DNA of 64,000 nucleotides from JAJDZL01 sp965220665 (GTDB taxonomy: Bacteria > Pseudomonadota > Gammaproteobacteria > Arenicellales > JAJDZL01). The stretch covers positions 496,001-560,000 of the forward strand of contig CBDCQQ010000005.1 of the NCBI GenBank assembly GCA_965220665.1, in the 5' to 3' direction. This document shows, one piece after another, positions 17,509 through 25,464 of this stretch. Position numbers and translations under genes: made by a program. Every line of letters starts with the position of its first letter. The first letter of the stretch is position 1. Under the pieces are notes generated by a model. That model ran no database searches. It was not told the DNA's origin and saw only the letters and a program-made list of their open reading frames with translations.

Positions 17509-19182
17509 TCAATTGGATAGAATCGCCGGTAAATCAAGTTGATTTTTCCTGGCGCATTCGATCGCATCGGGATAACCGGCATCGGCATGCCGCATTACAC
17601 CGCTTGCTGGATCGTTCCACAGTACATTCTGGATACGTGGCACGGCCTCGGGAGTGCCATCACAACAGATGACCATACCAGCATGTTGTGCGTAGCCGAT
17701 TCCAACTCCGCCACCATGGTGGATGGAAACCCAGGTGGCTCCCGAAGCGCAGTTCAAAAGGGCGTTCAGAAACGCCCAGTCGGAGACCGCATCTGAGCCA
17801 TCACGCATTCCCTCGGTTTCTCGATTCGGCGATGCAACCGAGCCTGAATCAAGATGGTCCCGGCCAATGACGACCGGTGCGTCAATTTCGCCGGTTCGGT
17901 ACATTTCATTAAATGCCAGTCCAATCCGATCGCGCTGACCTAGTCCCAACCAGCAAATTCTGGCCGGTAACCCCTGAAACTTGATGCGGTTACGCGCCAT
18001 ATCCAGCCAGTTGTGTAGATGCGTATCGTCCGGTATCAGTTCCTTGACTTTATCGTCAGTCTTGTAAATATCTTCTGGATTGCCACTCAGTGCGGCCCAG
18101 CGAAAAGGCCCCATCCCGCGGCAGAAAAGCGGTCGAATGTAGGCGGGTACGAATCCCGGGTAGGCGAAAGCACGATCGAACCCTTCATCTTTGGCGACCT
18201 GTCGAATATTGTTACCATAATCGACAGTAGGAATGTCAGCGTCCCAGAATTTCACCAAGGCTTCAACGTGAACCCGCGCAGATTGTCTGGCAGCTTCAAT
18301 TACTGCCTTAGGGTTGGACTTTCGTTTTTCATGCCACTTCTCCATAGTCCAGCCAAGCGGTAGGTACCCATACAGTAAATCGTGTGCCGATGTTTGATCG
18401 GTTACGACATCGGGGCGAATGCCCCGCTCAAAGATCTCAGGTACGATTTGAGCAGCATTACCGAGCAGACCAACCGATTTTGCCTTCCCTTCCCGCGTCC
18501 ATCTATCGATCATACTCAATGCTTCATCAAGCGAATTCGTTCGCTGATCAAGATATCCGGTACGCAGACGGAAATCGATGCGTTCTGAGTCACACTCAAT
18601 GACTAAGCAACAGGCCCCCGCCATTACCGCGGCCAGTGGCTGGGCACCACCCATGCCACCCAGTCCGGCTGTCAGGATCCAGCGACCGCTGAGATTACCA
18701 CCGTAGTGCTTACGTCCGACTTCAACGAACGTTTCATAGGTGCCCTGAATGATCCCTTGACTCGCGATATAGATCCACGATCCAGCGGTCATTTGTCCAA
18801 ACATCATCAGACCCTGTCGATCCAGTTCGTCAAAGTGCTCCCAAGTTGCCCATTTGGGCACCAAATTGGAGTTGGCGATCAGAACGCGCGGTGCATCCCG
18901 GTGAGTACGAAAGATGCCGACAGGTTTACCAGACTGAATCAGTAGCGACTGATCATTATCGAGGCGTTTCAGAGATTCGACAATCTTGTCGTAATCATTC
19001 CATGTACGCGCGGCTTTACCCATGCCACCGTAGACGACCAGTTCGTCCGGATTCTCAGCTACATCCGGGTGCAGGTTGTTCATCAGCATCCGCAATGGTG
19101 CTTCGGTCAACCAGGACTTGGCTTCAAGGCGAATGCCAGTATTCGGGATAATGATTCTTTTGGTTTTTGGTACAAAGTTCAT
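17509..19182 (-). CDS. hutU: Urocanate hydratase HutU
   Basis: A 557-residue NAD-dependent urocanase, normal length, which converts urocanate to imidazolone propionate, the second step of histidine breakdown. 'LVVYGGMGKAARTW' at the N-terminus, 'AGLGGMGGAQPLAAVMAG' (dinucleotide-binding loop, about 168-185) and 'ARICWLGLGQRDRIGLAFNEM' are diagnostic. It is packed 6 bases after hutG on the minus strand, so it is translated from the same message as hutI and hutG. Confidence 0.98.
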   Translation of the reverse strand: MNFVPKTKRIIIPNTGIRLEAKSWLTEAPLRMLMNNLHPDVAENPDELVVYGGMGKAARTWNDYDKIVESLKRLDNDQSLLIQSGKPVGIFRTHRDAPRVLIANSNLVPKWATWEHFDELDRQGLMMFGQMTAGSWIYIASQGIIQGTYETFVEVGRKHYGGNLSGRWILTAGLGGMGGAQPLAAVMAGACCLVIECDSERIDFRLRTGYLDQRTNSLDEALSMIDRWTREGKAKSVGLLGNAAQIVPEIFERGIRPDVVTDQTSAHDLLYGYLPLGWTMEKWHEKRKSNPKAVIEAARQSARVHVEALVKFWDADIPTVDYGNNIRQVAKDEGFDRAFAYPGFVPAYIRPLFCRGMGPFRWAALSGNPEDIYKTDDKVKELIPDDTHLHNWLDMARNRIKFQGLPARICWLGLGQRDRIGLAFNEMYRTGEIDAPVVIGRDHLDSGSVASPNRETEGMRDGSDAVSDWAFLNALLNCASGATWVSIHHGGGVGIGYAQHAGMVICCDGTPEAVPRIQNVLWNDPASGVMRHADAGYPDAIECARKNQLDLPAILSN

Positions 19183-19188
19183 GTAATT

Positions 19189-20007
19189 TCACGTAATTGG
19201 GTCGGGTTGTAAGAGATGTGCGGCCTGCTCAAGTTCGTACAGAACCTTTTTCAGCAGACTACGCAGATTCTGTGATTTTTGGTCATCCATTGTCCAAGGT
19301 GGTTGTTCCAACATATAAGTCGACTGCGATAATTCCATCTGGATGGCATGAATTCCCGCGTCAGGTTGACCGTGGTGGCGAGTCGTCCAGCCGCCGCGAA
19401 AAACACCATTCAGAACGACGCTGTAATCGGGACTTTGGTCACAGACTCGGTAAACAACTTTTTCCAGCTGCGGACTACAGCTCGAACCATCTGCCGTACC
19501 AATATTGAGGTCTGGTAATTTACCGGTAAACAGAGTAGGTATAACTGATCTGACTGAGTGGCAATCATACAGAATCGCGATTCCATGCGATTCCAGCGCA
19601 CGCTGGAGTGCCTGTTCAACTGCCGCGTGATATGGGCGATGGTAACGAATGGTTCGCAAGACAATTTCCTCTTTATCCGGTTCAAGATCTTCCAGATATA
19701 AGGGCTGTCCATCAAAGGTATACAAGGGACACAGAAAAGACTCTTTTCGATTCGCGTACAACGCACCACCCGCGGGGTCTCGGTTGGGATCAATAACGTA
19801 TCGATGAAACAGTGCACGGATTACCGTCGCATCCGGCACTAATCCATCGTAGAGTCGGTGAATGTGCCAGTCTGTGTCGATTCGCTGATGTCCAACGTCG
19901 GTGAGTCGGGCAAGAATATCGGCTGGAATGTGATGGCCGGTGTGCGGGATCGCAAGCACAATAGGAGAATTCCCGTGTTGAATTTCGAATGCAGGCGGTG
20001 TCGTCAC
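19189..20007 (-). CDS. hutG: N-formylglutamate amidohydrolase HutG
   Basis: A 272-residue member of the N-formylglutamate amidohydrolase family, which releases glutamate and formate from N-formylglutamate. 'PIVLAIPHTGHHIP' at the N-terminus (zinc-binding histidine region), 'IDTDWHI', 'RYVIDPNRDP' and 'YDCHSV' (about 166-171) are the family landmarks. The presence of this HutG type implies the five-step pathway that uses the deiminase HutF; hutF is broken in this window. It lies 24 bases after hutI. Confidence 0.95.
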   Translation of the reverse strand: MTTPPAFEIQHGNSPIVLAIPHTGHHIPADILARLTDVGHQRIDTDWHIHRLYDGLVPDATVIRALFHRYVIDPNRDPAGGALYANRKESFLCPLYTFDGQPLYLEDLEPDKEEIVLRTIRYHRPYHAAVEQALQRALESHGIAILYDCHSVRSVIPTLFTGKLPDLNIGTADGSSCSPQLEKVVYRVCDQSPDYSVVLNGVFRGGWTTRHHGQPDAGIHAIQMELSQSTYMLEQPPWTMDDQKSQNLRSLLKKVLYELEQAAHLLQPDPIT

Positions 20008-20031
20008 TAGATGGTTACCCTGTTTTGTTGC

Positions 20032-21255
20032 TTAATGCGCGAGCGTTGTACTGACTTGGCCTTTATAGATCCGTTCGGTAAGCGGGTTGAACCCCATGGG
20101 GTAGACAATTTCTCCCGGTGAGGCGACATTCCAAACAGCAAGATTTGCGGTCATTCCCGGTTTGATCTCACCCACGTTGGAAAGCCCGAGTGCCTTGGCA
20201 GCCGATACGGTTGTCCCGGCTAAGGCTTCTTCAGGTGTCAATTCAAACAAAATGCATGAGAAGTTCATTGCCAACAGGATCGAGTTCAACGGTGAGGAAC
20301 CTGGGTTACAGTCCGTTGCAACGGCGATTGTAACACCTTGGTCACGTAGCATTTGAACAGGTGGTTTTTGGGATTGCCGCAGGGAGAAGAAAGCGCCTGG
20401 CAACAGTACCGCGACGGTATCACTCATTTTGAGCGCCACGATGTCGTCCTCGTTGGCATATTCCAAGTGATCTGCTGAGAGCGCATTGTACTTCGCAGCC
20501 AGCCGAGCACCGCCACTATTCGAAAGTTGCTCAGCATGGACTTTGACAGGCAGACCCAAAGACTCGGCACGGCGGAACAGGCGTTCAAGTTGGGTTGCGG
20601 AAAACGCAATGTTTTCGCAAAACCCATCCACCGCATCCACTAAACCTTCATCTGCAGCTTTTTCAAGTGCCGGAATACAGACTTCATCCAGGTAATGTTC
20701 AGGATGATCGCGGTAGGCAGTAGGTGCCAAATGTGCCCCTAGGAAGCTTGTTTTAACGGTGACTGAGCGCTCCATACCAATTTGACGAGCCGCGCGTAGC
20801 ATATTGAGTTCAGTCTGCGTATCAAGTCCGTAGCCTGATTTAATTTCGATGACACAAATGCCTTCAGCAATCAACGCGTCAATACGAGACAACGATTGCT
20901 CTACCAGTTGTGGCACCGAGAGTTTACGCGTTTCGTTAAGCGTGGCGTGAATGCCGCCACCTTGTGCAGTTATTTCCTCATAGGACGCACCGCCAAGTCG
21001 AAGTTCAAACTCCCTAGCGCGATTACCGCCATATACAATATGAGTATGACAATCAATCAGGCCGGGCGTTACCAGCCGTCCAGCGAGATCGCGTCGCGAC
21101 CAGTTAGAATACTCTTCCGGTAATTGCGCCTTGCGTCCGCACCATGCAATAGTCGCGCTGTCAATCACAATGGCACCATCTGTGACCATTCCATAAGGCA
21201 TCCCGTTGGTTGACATCGTCGCGAGTTGCAAGTTTTCGAGAACCTGCTGAGTCAT
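20032..21255 (-). CDS. hutI: Imidazolonepropionase HutI
   Basis: A 407-residue amidohydrolase that opens imidazolone propionate to formiminoglutamate. Metal ligands appear in 'LIDCHTHIVYGG' (about 64-75, HxH), in 'VKVHAEQLSNSGGA' and in 'ADHLEYA'; the aspartate is in 'VATDCNPGSS'. First gene of the hutI-hutG-hutU operon. Its promoter region (21256-21341) is shared with the divergent hutF remnant and hutC and contains a HutC-like operator. Confidence 0.97.
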   Translation of the reverse strand: MTQQVLENLQLATMSTNGMPYGMVTDGAIVIDSATIAWCGRKAQLPEEYSNWSRRDLAGRLVTPGLIDCHTHIVYGGNRAREFELRLGGASYEEITAQGGGIHATLNETRKLSVPQLVEQSLSRIDALIAEGICVIEIKSGYGLDTQTELNMLRAARQIGMERSVTVKTSFLGAHLAPTAYRDHPEHYLDEVCIPALEKAADEGLVDAVDGFCENIAFSATQLERLFRRAESLGLPVKVHAEQLSNSGGARLAAKYNALSADHLEYANEDDIVALKMSDTVAVLLPGAFFSLRQSQKPPVQMLRDQGVTIAVATDCNPGSSPLNSILLAMNFSCILFELTPEEALAGTTVSAAKALGLSNVGEIKPGMTANLAVWNVASPGEIVYPMGFNPLTERIYKGQVSTTLAH

Positions 21256-21280
21256 CAGCGTCGTACCTTTCTACATTTGT

Positions 21281-21294
21281 TATGTCTATACATA
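21281..21294. promoter_or_regulatory. Putative HutC operator
   Basis: TATGTCTATACATA, an imperfect palindrome built around TGT-N4-ACA, close to the TGTATATACA-type sites bound by HutC of the GntR family. It lies 26 bases upstream of the hutI start, in the divergent hutI/hutF-hutC promoter region where a repressor site is expected. Confidence 0.55.
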
Positions 21295-21341
21295 ATTATA
21301 ATAATATCGTGCATATAAAACAGAGTCTTATTTAATTCGCC

Positions 21342-21856
21342 ATGCAAATCTTATGGGCGAAAGCAACGCCAACCCCTGAGGGCTGGCACTCGGATTGCGT
21401 ATTGTGGTTGGTGGAAACGGCGCAATTTCAGCGGTTGATGCCAATTAGCCTCCAGAAGGGTTTCGGGTAGGAATCGTGATGCCGCCTCCTGGCACCTTAC
21501 ACAGTCATGGATTTCAGCGCGCACTATTGTCGCATCCTGATCAGGTCTATGGGCGGACACTGTTCGAATCTGCGGTAGTTGGCGGAAGTTTGGCATTGGG
21601 AAGATTAAGTGCTACGCTCAAGGCTGGAAATTTTGCTGACATTCTGATGCTGAACACCGAATCCGAACAATTGGCCGGTTGCCAGAACGACGAAATCCTT
21701 AACACATTTATATTTTCTGGTGATAACAGATTGGTTTCCAACCTATGGGCAACCGACTGTCATGTCGTCAGAGAAGGTTGCCATATCAATCGTCAACCGA
21801 TTCAGGCAAGGTATCTCAAGACCAAGAAAAGAATCATGGAGCGGTTGACTACGTGA
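21342..21856 (+). pseudogene. hutF: hutF pseudogene (formimidoylglutamate deiminase)
   Basis: The plus strand retains both ends of a HutF-like deiminase but lacks the middle. The 5' part starts ATG (LWAKATPTPEGWHSD...), then shifts frame to '...GNGAISAVDAN', meets an in-frame TAG, and continues 'PPEGFRVGIVMPPPGTLHSHGFQRAL', the usual 'MPNLHSHAFQRA' metal-binding region. This is joined directly to the C-terminal part 'YGRTLFESAVVGGSLALGR...KAGNFADILMLN...FIFSGDNRLV'. Functional HutF is around 450 residues; roughly 300 are deleted, including catalytic residues. The 3' end still overlaps hutC as GTGA, showing the old hutF-hutC operon. Confidence 0.85.
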
Positions 21857-22551
21857 CAACGCGCAAGTCATGGCAGAGCATTCATGATGAGTTGCGCCGT
21901 CGAATTGTCGATGGAATCTGGCAACCAGGTGATCTGATTCCTGCGGAAGAGCAGCTGGCTGCAGAGTTTCAGTGTGCCCGCGCCACCGTCAATCGAGCGT
22001 TGCGCGCTCTGGCTGATTCGGGTTTACTGAATCGACGTCGCCGGGTCGGGTCCCGAGTGGCGACGGAACCGTCGCGGTACGCGACACTGAAAATTGACAT
22101 TATCCGCCTGGAAGTCGAGCAGCGCGGTGCAAAGTACCGACATGTATTGACTGAGAGAGCCCAAGTTTTAGCCCCGGAGCGGGTTCAATACCGAATGAAT
22201 CTCAACGACGATACCGAGCTGCTGTATATCTGTAATTTACACATGGCGGACGACAGACCGATCATCTACGAGGAGCGGTGGCTGAATCCAGTTGTGTTGC
22301 CCGGTATTTTTGATGTCGACTTCTCAGCAATCAGCGTGAACGAATGGTTGGTTCGAAACGTGATGTTTACGCGAGGAGACATCTCGTTTTGTGCAACAAA
22401 CTTGACAGAAAGAGAAGCGCAATTGTTTGCTGCTGATCTTGGCGAGGCGGCCTTTGTTATCGAGCGGACGACCTGGCAGGATGAACAGTGTATTACTTCG
22501 GTCAGGCTACTTCATGAGCCCGGCTTTTCGATGCGTACCGAACTCATATAA
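21853..22551 (+). CDS. hutC: Histidine utilization repressor HutC (GntR family)
   Basis: A 232-residue GntR/HutC regulator. The start is the GTG at 21853, which overlaps the hutF remnant stop as GTGA; the longer open frame from 21745 only covers hutF sequence. The N-terminal winged helix contains 'QPGDLIPAEEQLAAEFQCARATVNRALRALADSGLLNRRRRVGS'. The C-terminal UTRA domain (from about 85) would bind urocanate. 'RATVNRALRALA' is the recognition helix. It probably represses both its own transcript and hutI-hutG-hutU through the site at 21281-21294. Confidence 0.93.
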   Translation: MTTRKSWQSIHDELRRRIVDGIWQPGDLIPAEEQLAAEFQCARATVNRALRALADSGLLNRRRRVGSRVATEPSRYATLKIDIIRLEVEQRGAKYRHVLTERAQVLAPERVQYRMNLNDDTELLYICNLHMADDRPIIYEERWLNPVVLPGIFDVDFSAISVNEWLVRNVMFTRGDISFCATNLTEREAQLFAADLGEAAFVIERTTWQDEQCITSVRLLHEPGFSMRTELI

Positions 22552-22690
22552 CTAAATTTACAGTTACAGCGCGTTAACAATAGCGAATTTACCCAGACTC
22601 AAAGAGTGTATTCCATTAAATTCACACTGATTCACCCGATTGCCTAGCTTCGCTGAACAAGCTGCTGGTTAGCAACAGTGAATCGACATT

Positions 22691-23464
22691 CTAGATTGAT
22701 TTGGGCTTGACAGCACGAAACAGTGTCGGACGCATCTCCCCGGCGTCAACAACTTTCATTTTTAAAGTTGAGCTTTTGAAACGAGTATCTGCCTGTTCTT
22801 CGCCAAATCGCTTCACAAACTCTATCCGGTTCACACCACTCACGCGGTCAATTTCCTCTCGAACTGCAGATTGATACCAGGTATTCCTGTCCCTCGTCTG
22901 AACCGATACAAACCCAGCCAGCCGAAAATGCTCCTCTAATTCGAGTGCAGTACAAAAATGAAAATCAAGCTTTGAAAAGTCAAGCCATTCTCTCACGCGC
23001 TCAGAAGTATGAGTTGCATCACTACCCAACCAGTCGCTGCCAACCAGCACGCCATTGCGACGTAAAATTCGGTAAAACTCATTGATAATGATCTGTTTTT
23101 CTGGCAAATGAATGATTGCGTCCTTCGAAAAGACTACATCAAATGATTCATCCTCAAAATCCAGAACTTCCGATTCTATCTGTTTGAATTCAAGCTGCTC
23201 AGACAGTTGAAATTTTTTCGCATCACTCCGGGCTCGCTGAACCAGTGTGTCTACAACATCAAGACCCAAAACTCGCAAGGCACCGTAGTCTGTGACCAGT
23301 AATCGGTCAATTCCTCCAATACCACAGCCGAAATCGAGAACCCTCCTGCCGGTCAGGTCTGTTCCACTCAATATGTCCGCAATATACGCTGGGCCACCGG
23401 GTGAGAGAAAACCTTCACCCCACAGCCACTCAAGACCCGCTACAAATTTATCGTCATATGACAT
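22691..23464 (-). CDS. SAM-dependent methyltransferase, phosphoethanolamine methyltransferase-like
   Basis: A 257-residue class I methyltransferase. 'GRRVLDFGCGIGG' (about 38-50) is the SAM-binding motif I, 'SFDVVFSKDAIIHLPEK' motif II/III. The N-terminus 'YDDKFVAGLEWLWGEGFLSPGGPAYI' strongly recalls the C-terminal methylating domain of phosphoethanolamine N-methyltransferases. Neighbouring metF and sarcosine oxidase genes suggest a role in methylated amine or one-carbon metabolism, but the substrate is not shown by the sequence. Single gene, convergent with hutC. Confidence 0.8.
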   Translation of the reverse strand: MSYDDKFVAGLEWLWGEGFLSPGGPAYIADILSGTDLTGRRVLDFGCGIGGIDRLLVTDYGALRVLGLDVVDTLVQRARSDAKKFQLSEQLEFKQIESEVLDFEDESFDVVFSKDAIIHLPEKQIIINEFYRILRRNGVLVGSDWLGSDATHTSERVREWLDFSKLDFHFCTALELEEHFRLAGFVSVQTRDRNTWYQSAVREEIDRVSGVNRIEFVKRFGEEQADTRFKSSTLKMKVVDAGEMRPTLFRAVKPKSI

Positions 23465-23922
23465 ATACGCTAATCACCCTAGACATTTTTAGGTACAGTT
23501 CACTTGCGATTTGGCTACAAGATATACCACTCACGCGAAACTACGATGGTGTAATCGAAATCGGAATTAATGCGATGGAGGAATTGACCGTCGATTTTAG
23601 TTTCAAGCACTTGAATTTGCAATGAAACAACATCGTGCTAACTGTCACCAGCACATTCGAAACTGAATCAGATAATTTGAGTTCGGCTTTCAATTCACCC
23701 TTCGCAGTTGAAGGTATGCTCATACCCTGAGAAATAAACCATAATGACTGCTTTTTCATTACTAACCGATTTATTCATCTGAAGCAATTCAGAGATTCGT
23801 CTCAGCAACTGCAGTCGATTCTGAGAGAGATGAATTTAAAGTATTCAATACGCAGATGATCAGTAGACGGTTCGTTAAAGCTTCGAAATATTTTGAACTG
23901 CCATTAAATTCAAAGGTTAAAC
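23465..23922. other. Divergent intergenic region
   Basis: About 460 bases between the divergent methyltransferase and metF-like genes. It should carry both promoters. I see no riboswitch-like conserved core, no clear -10/-35 pair and no gene; a 72-codon minus-strand frame has no family resemblance. Confidence 0.45.
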
Positions 23923-24810
23923 ATGGGCAAATTGAAACAGCGAATTGATGCCGGGGAATTTATTGTCACCTGCGAATTGACACCACCCAAGGGTATAGAC
24001 CTCAAGCCATTATTGGATAGAGCCGACTCACTGAAAAATCACGTCCACGCCTTTAACCTGACGGAATCTCACGCAGCGCGTATGGCAATGGACCCCACTG
24101 CAGTCGCTCATCTGTTGCTTGATCGCGGTGTCGAGCCCATTGTTCAGATGACATCCAGGGACAAAAATCGAATCGCTATCCAAGCCTGCATGCTAGGTGC
24201 TGCAGCACTGGGTGTCGAAAATCTGGTTTTCATGGGTGGGGATCCACCGAAAAACGGTGACCACCCGGATGCAAAACCCGTCTTCGATCTCTTTGCTTCA
24301 CAACTTCTGGATGCAGTTAATGCACTGCAGTCCGGTACAGACTACACAGGTCATAAACTCAATGGCACACCCAGCTTCTGTGTAGGTGCGGTATTTAATC
24401 CAGGTTCAACGAATCCGGATGTCGAAATAGAAAATTTGCATCGCAAAATAGAGGCAGGTGCGTCGTTTCTGCAAACTCAAGCCGTATACGATGTCGAAGA
24501 ATTCACTCGCTTTCTCGATAAGTGCGGCGACATCAAAGTACCTGTTTTGGCGGGTGTGATCCCGATCAAGTCGGTCAAGATGGCAATGTACATGAATGAG
24601 CGAGTTCCGGGAATTACCGTACCCGACCATCTGATTCAGAAAATTGCGAATCAACAAGAGAACAAAGAGAAAATCGTGGAAACAAGTCAGCAAATTTCCG
24701 CTGACATTGTACGAGATCTTCGTCAGGCAGCAGGTGGCCTCCATATCATGGCCATTGGCTGGGAAGACAAGATCCCGGGTATTATGGAATTGGCTGGAGT
24801 AAAGATCTAA
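23923..24810 (+). CDS. Methylenetetrahydrofolate reductase (MetF family)
   Basis: A 295-residue MetF-type flavoprotein with 'GEFIVTCELTPPKGID', 'VEPIVQMTSRDKNRIA' (about 67-82), 'ENLVFMGGDPP' and 'GASFLQTQAVYDVEEF'. It interconverts 5,10-methylene- and 5-methyl-tetrahydrofolate. Position next to sarcosine oxidase, which produces 5,10-methylene-tetrahydrofolate, suggests it handles that product rather than serving methionine synthesis alone. Such MetF paralogues are known in betaine/sarcosine catabolic clusters. It is convergent with soxG. Confidence 0.9.
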   Translation: MGKLKQRIDAGEFIVTCELTPPKGIDLKPLLDRADSLKNHVHAFNLTESHAARMAMDPTAVAHLLLDRGVEPIVQMTSRDKNRIAIQACMLGAAALGVENLVFMGGDPPKNGDHPDAKPVFDLFASQLLDAVNALQSGTDYTGHKLNGTPSFCVGAVFNPGSTNPDVEIENLHRKIEAGASFLQTQAVYDVEEFTRFLDKCGDIKVPVLAGVIPIKSVKMAMYMNERVPGITVPDHLIQKIANQQENKEKIVETSQQISADIVRDLRQAAGGLHIMAIGWEDKIPGIMELAGVKI

Positions 24811-24867
24811 GTCTACTCAGTGTTGAAAGCTTTGACTGTTTCGATCAGACTGCACGTCTGACCAGGT

Positions 24868-25464
24868 TTATCCGCGAAATTCTGCCTCCTGTCCCACATC
24901 TAGAAGCCACCGCCAAAGGTGGTCAGCGAAACTTCGCCTCACAATCAGATCGAAAATCAATTCTTCCTGGGAGTGATTCAATACCGTAACATTGGCATGC
25001 GCCATAATTGTCTGGACGCATTGCCCAGGTTTGAAACCGGACGGATCAAGGTCAATTGAGATACCCCTCGATAAATATTCTATGGCGCGCAATCCGGATA
25101 CCCGAATTATCGTTTGAGCACTGCCAAGATTTGTCAAGATTGCAAAATGGTCCATCAAGTTTTCTCTCACCACCGCCTCTACGCGATTAGACTGATCAAG
25201 CGGAGCAATGATTAGCCATTCATCTGGCCCAAGCCAGTTGCACAAAATATTCTCATGAATCACAAAATTGTTTGGCTCAAGAGGTATTTGAAATCCGAGC
25301 GCGTCTTGCAACTGATCCAGCAGGTGACTGTTATCCGGCTGAAGCCTCAAATTGAAATGATCCAGGTTTGAGAGCTCCAATAGCTTTACGCCATTGAACT
25401 CAGCTCGGACTTCGTTCTGGATTGAGAACTCTGCCAGCGGTGTCTGCTGAGTTGGGTCATACAT
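24868..25464 (-). CDS. soxG: Sarcosine oxidase gamma subunit SoxG
   Basis: A 198-residue protein starting at ATG 25464, 8 bases inside soxA with AAGGTG upstream; an alternative ATG at 25485 would add 7 residues. 'NFVIHENILCNWLGPDEWLII' and 'SRGISIDLDPSGFKPGQC' are the SoxG landmarks. It is the small subunit of the four-subunit enzyme that oxidises sarcosine to glycine and 5,10-methylene-tetrahydrofolate, helping the folate-binding part of SoxA. A decayed second copy lies at 62673-62882. Confidence 0.93.
   Translation of the reverse strand: MYDPTQQTPLAEFSIQNEVRAEFNGVKLLELSNLDHFNLRLQPDNSHLLDQLQDALGFQIPLEPNNFVIHENILCNWLGPDEWLIIAPLDQSNRVEAVVRENLMDHFAILTNLGSAQTIIRVSGLRAIEYLSRGISIDLDPSGFKPGQCVQTIMAHANVTVLNHSQEELIFDLIVRRSFADHLWRWLLDVGQEAEFRG

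Noticed and set aside
23465..23922. Riboswitch upstream of the metF-like gene
   Set aside because: No conserved SAM- or SAH-riboswitch core could be identified by eye.
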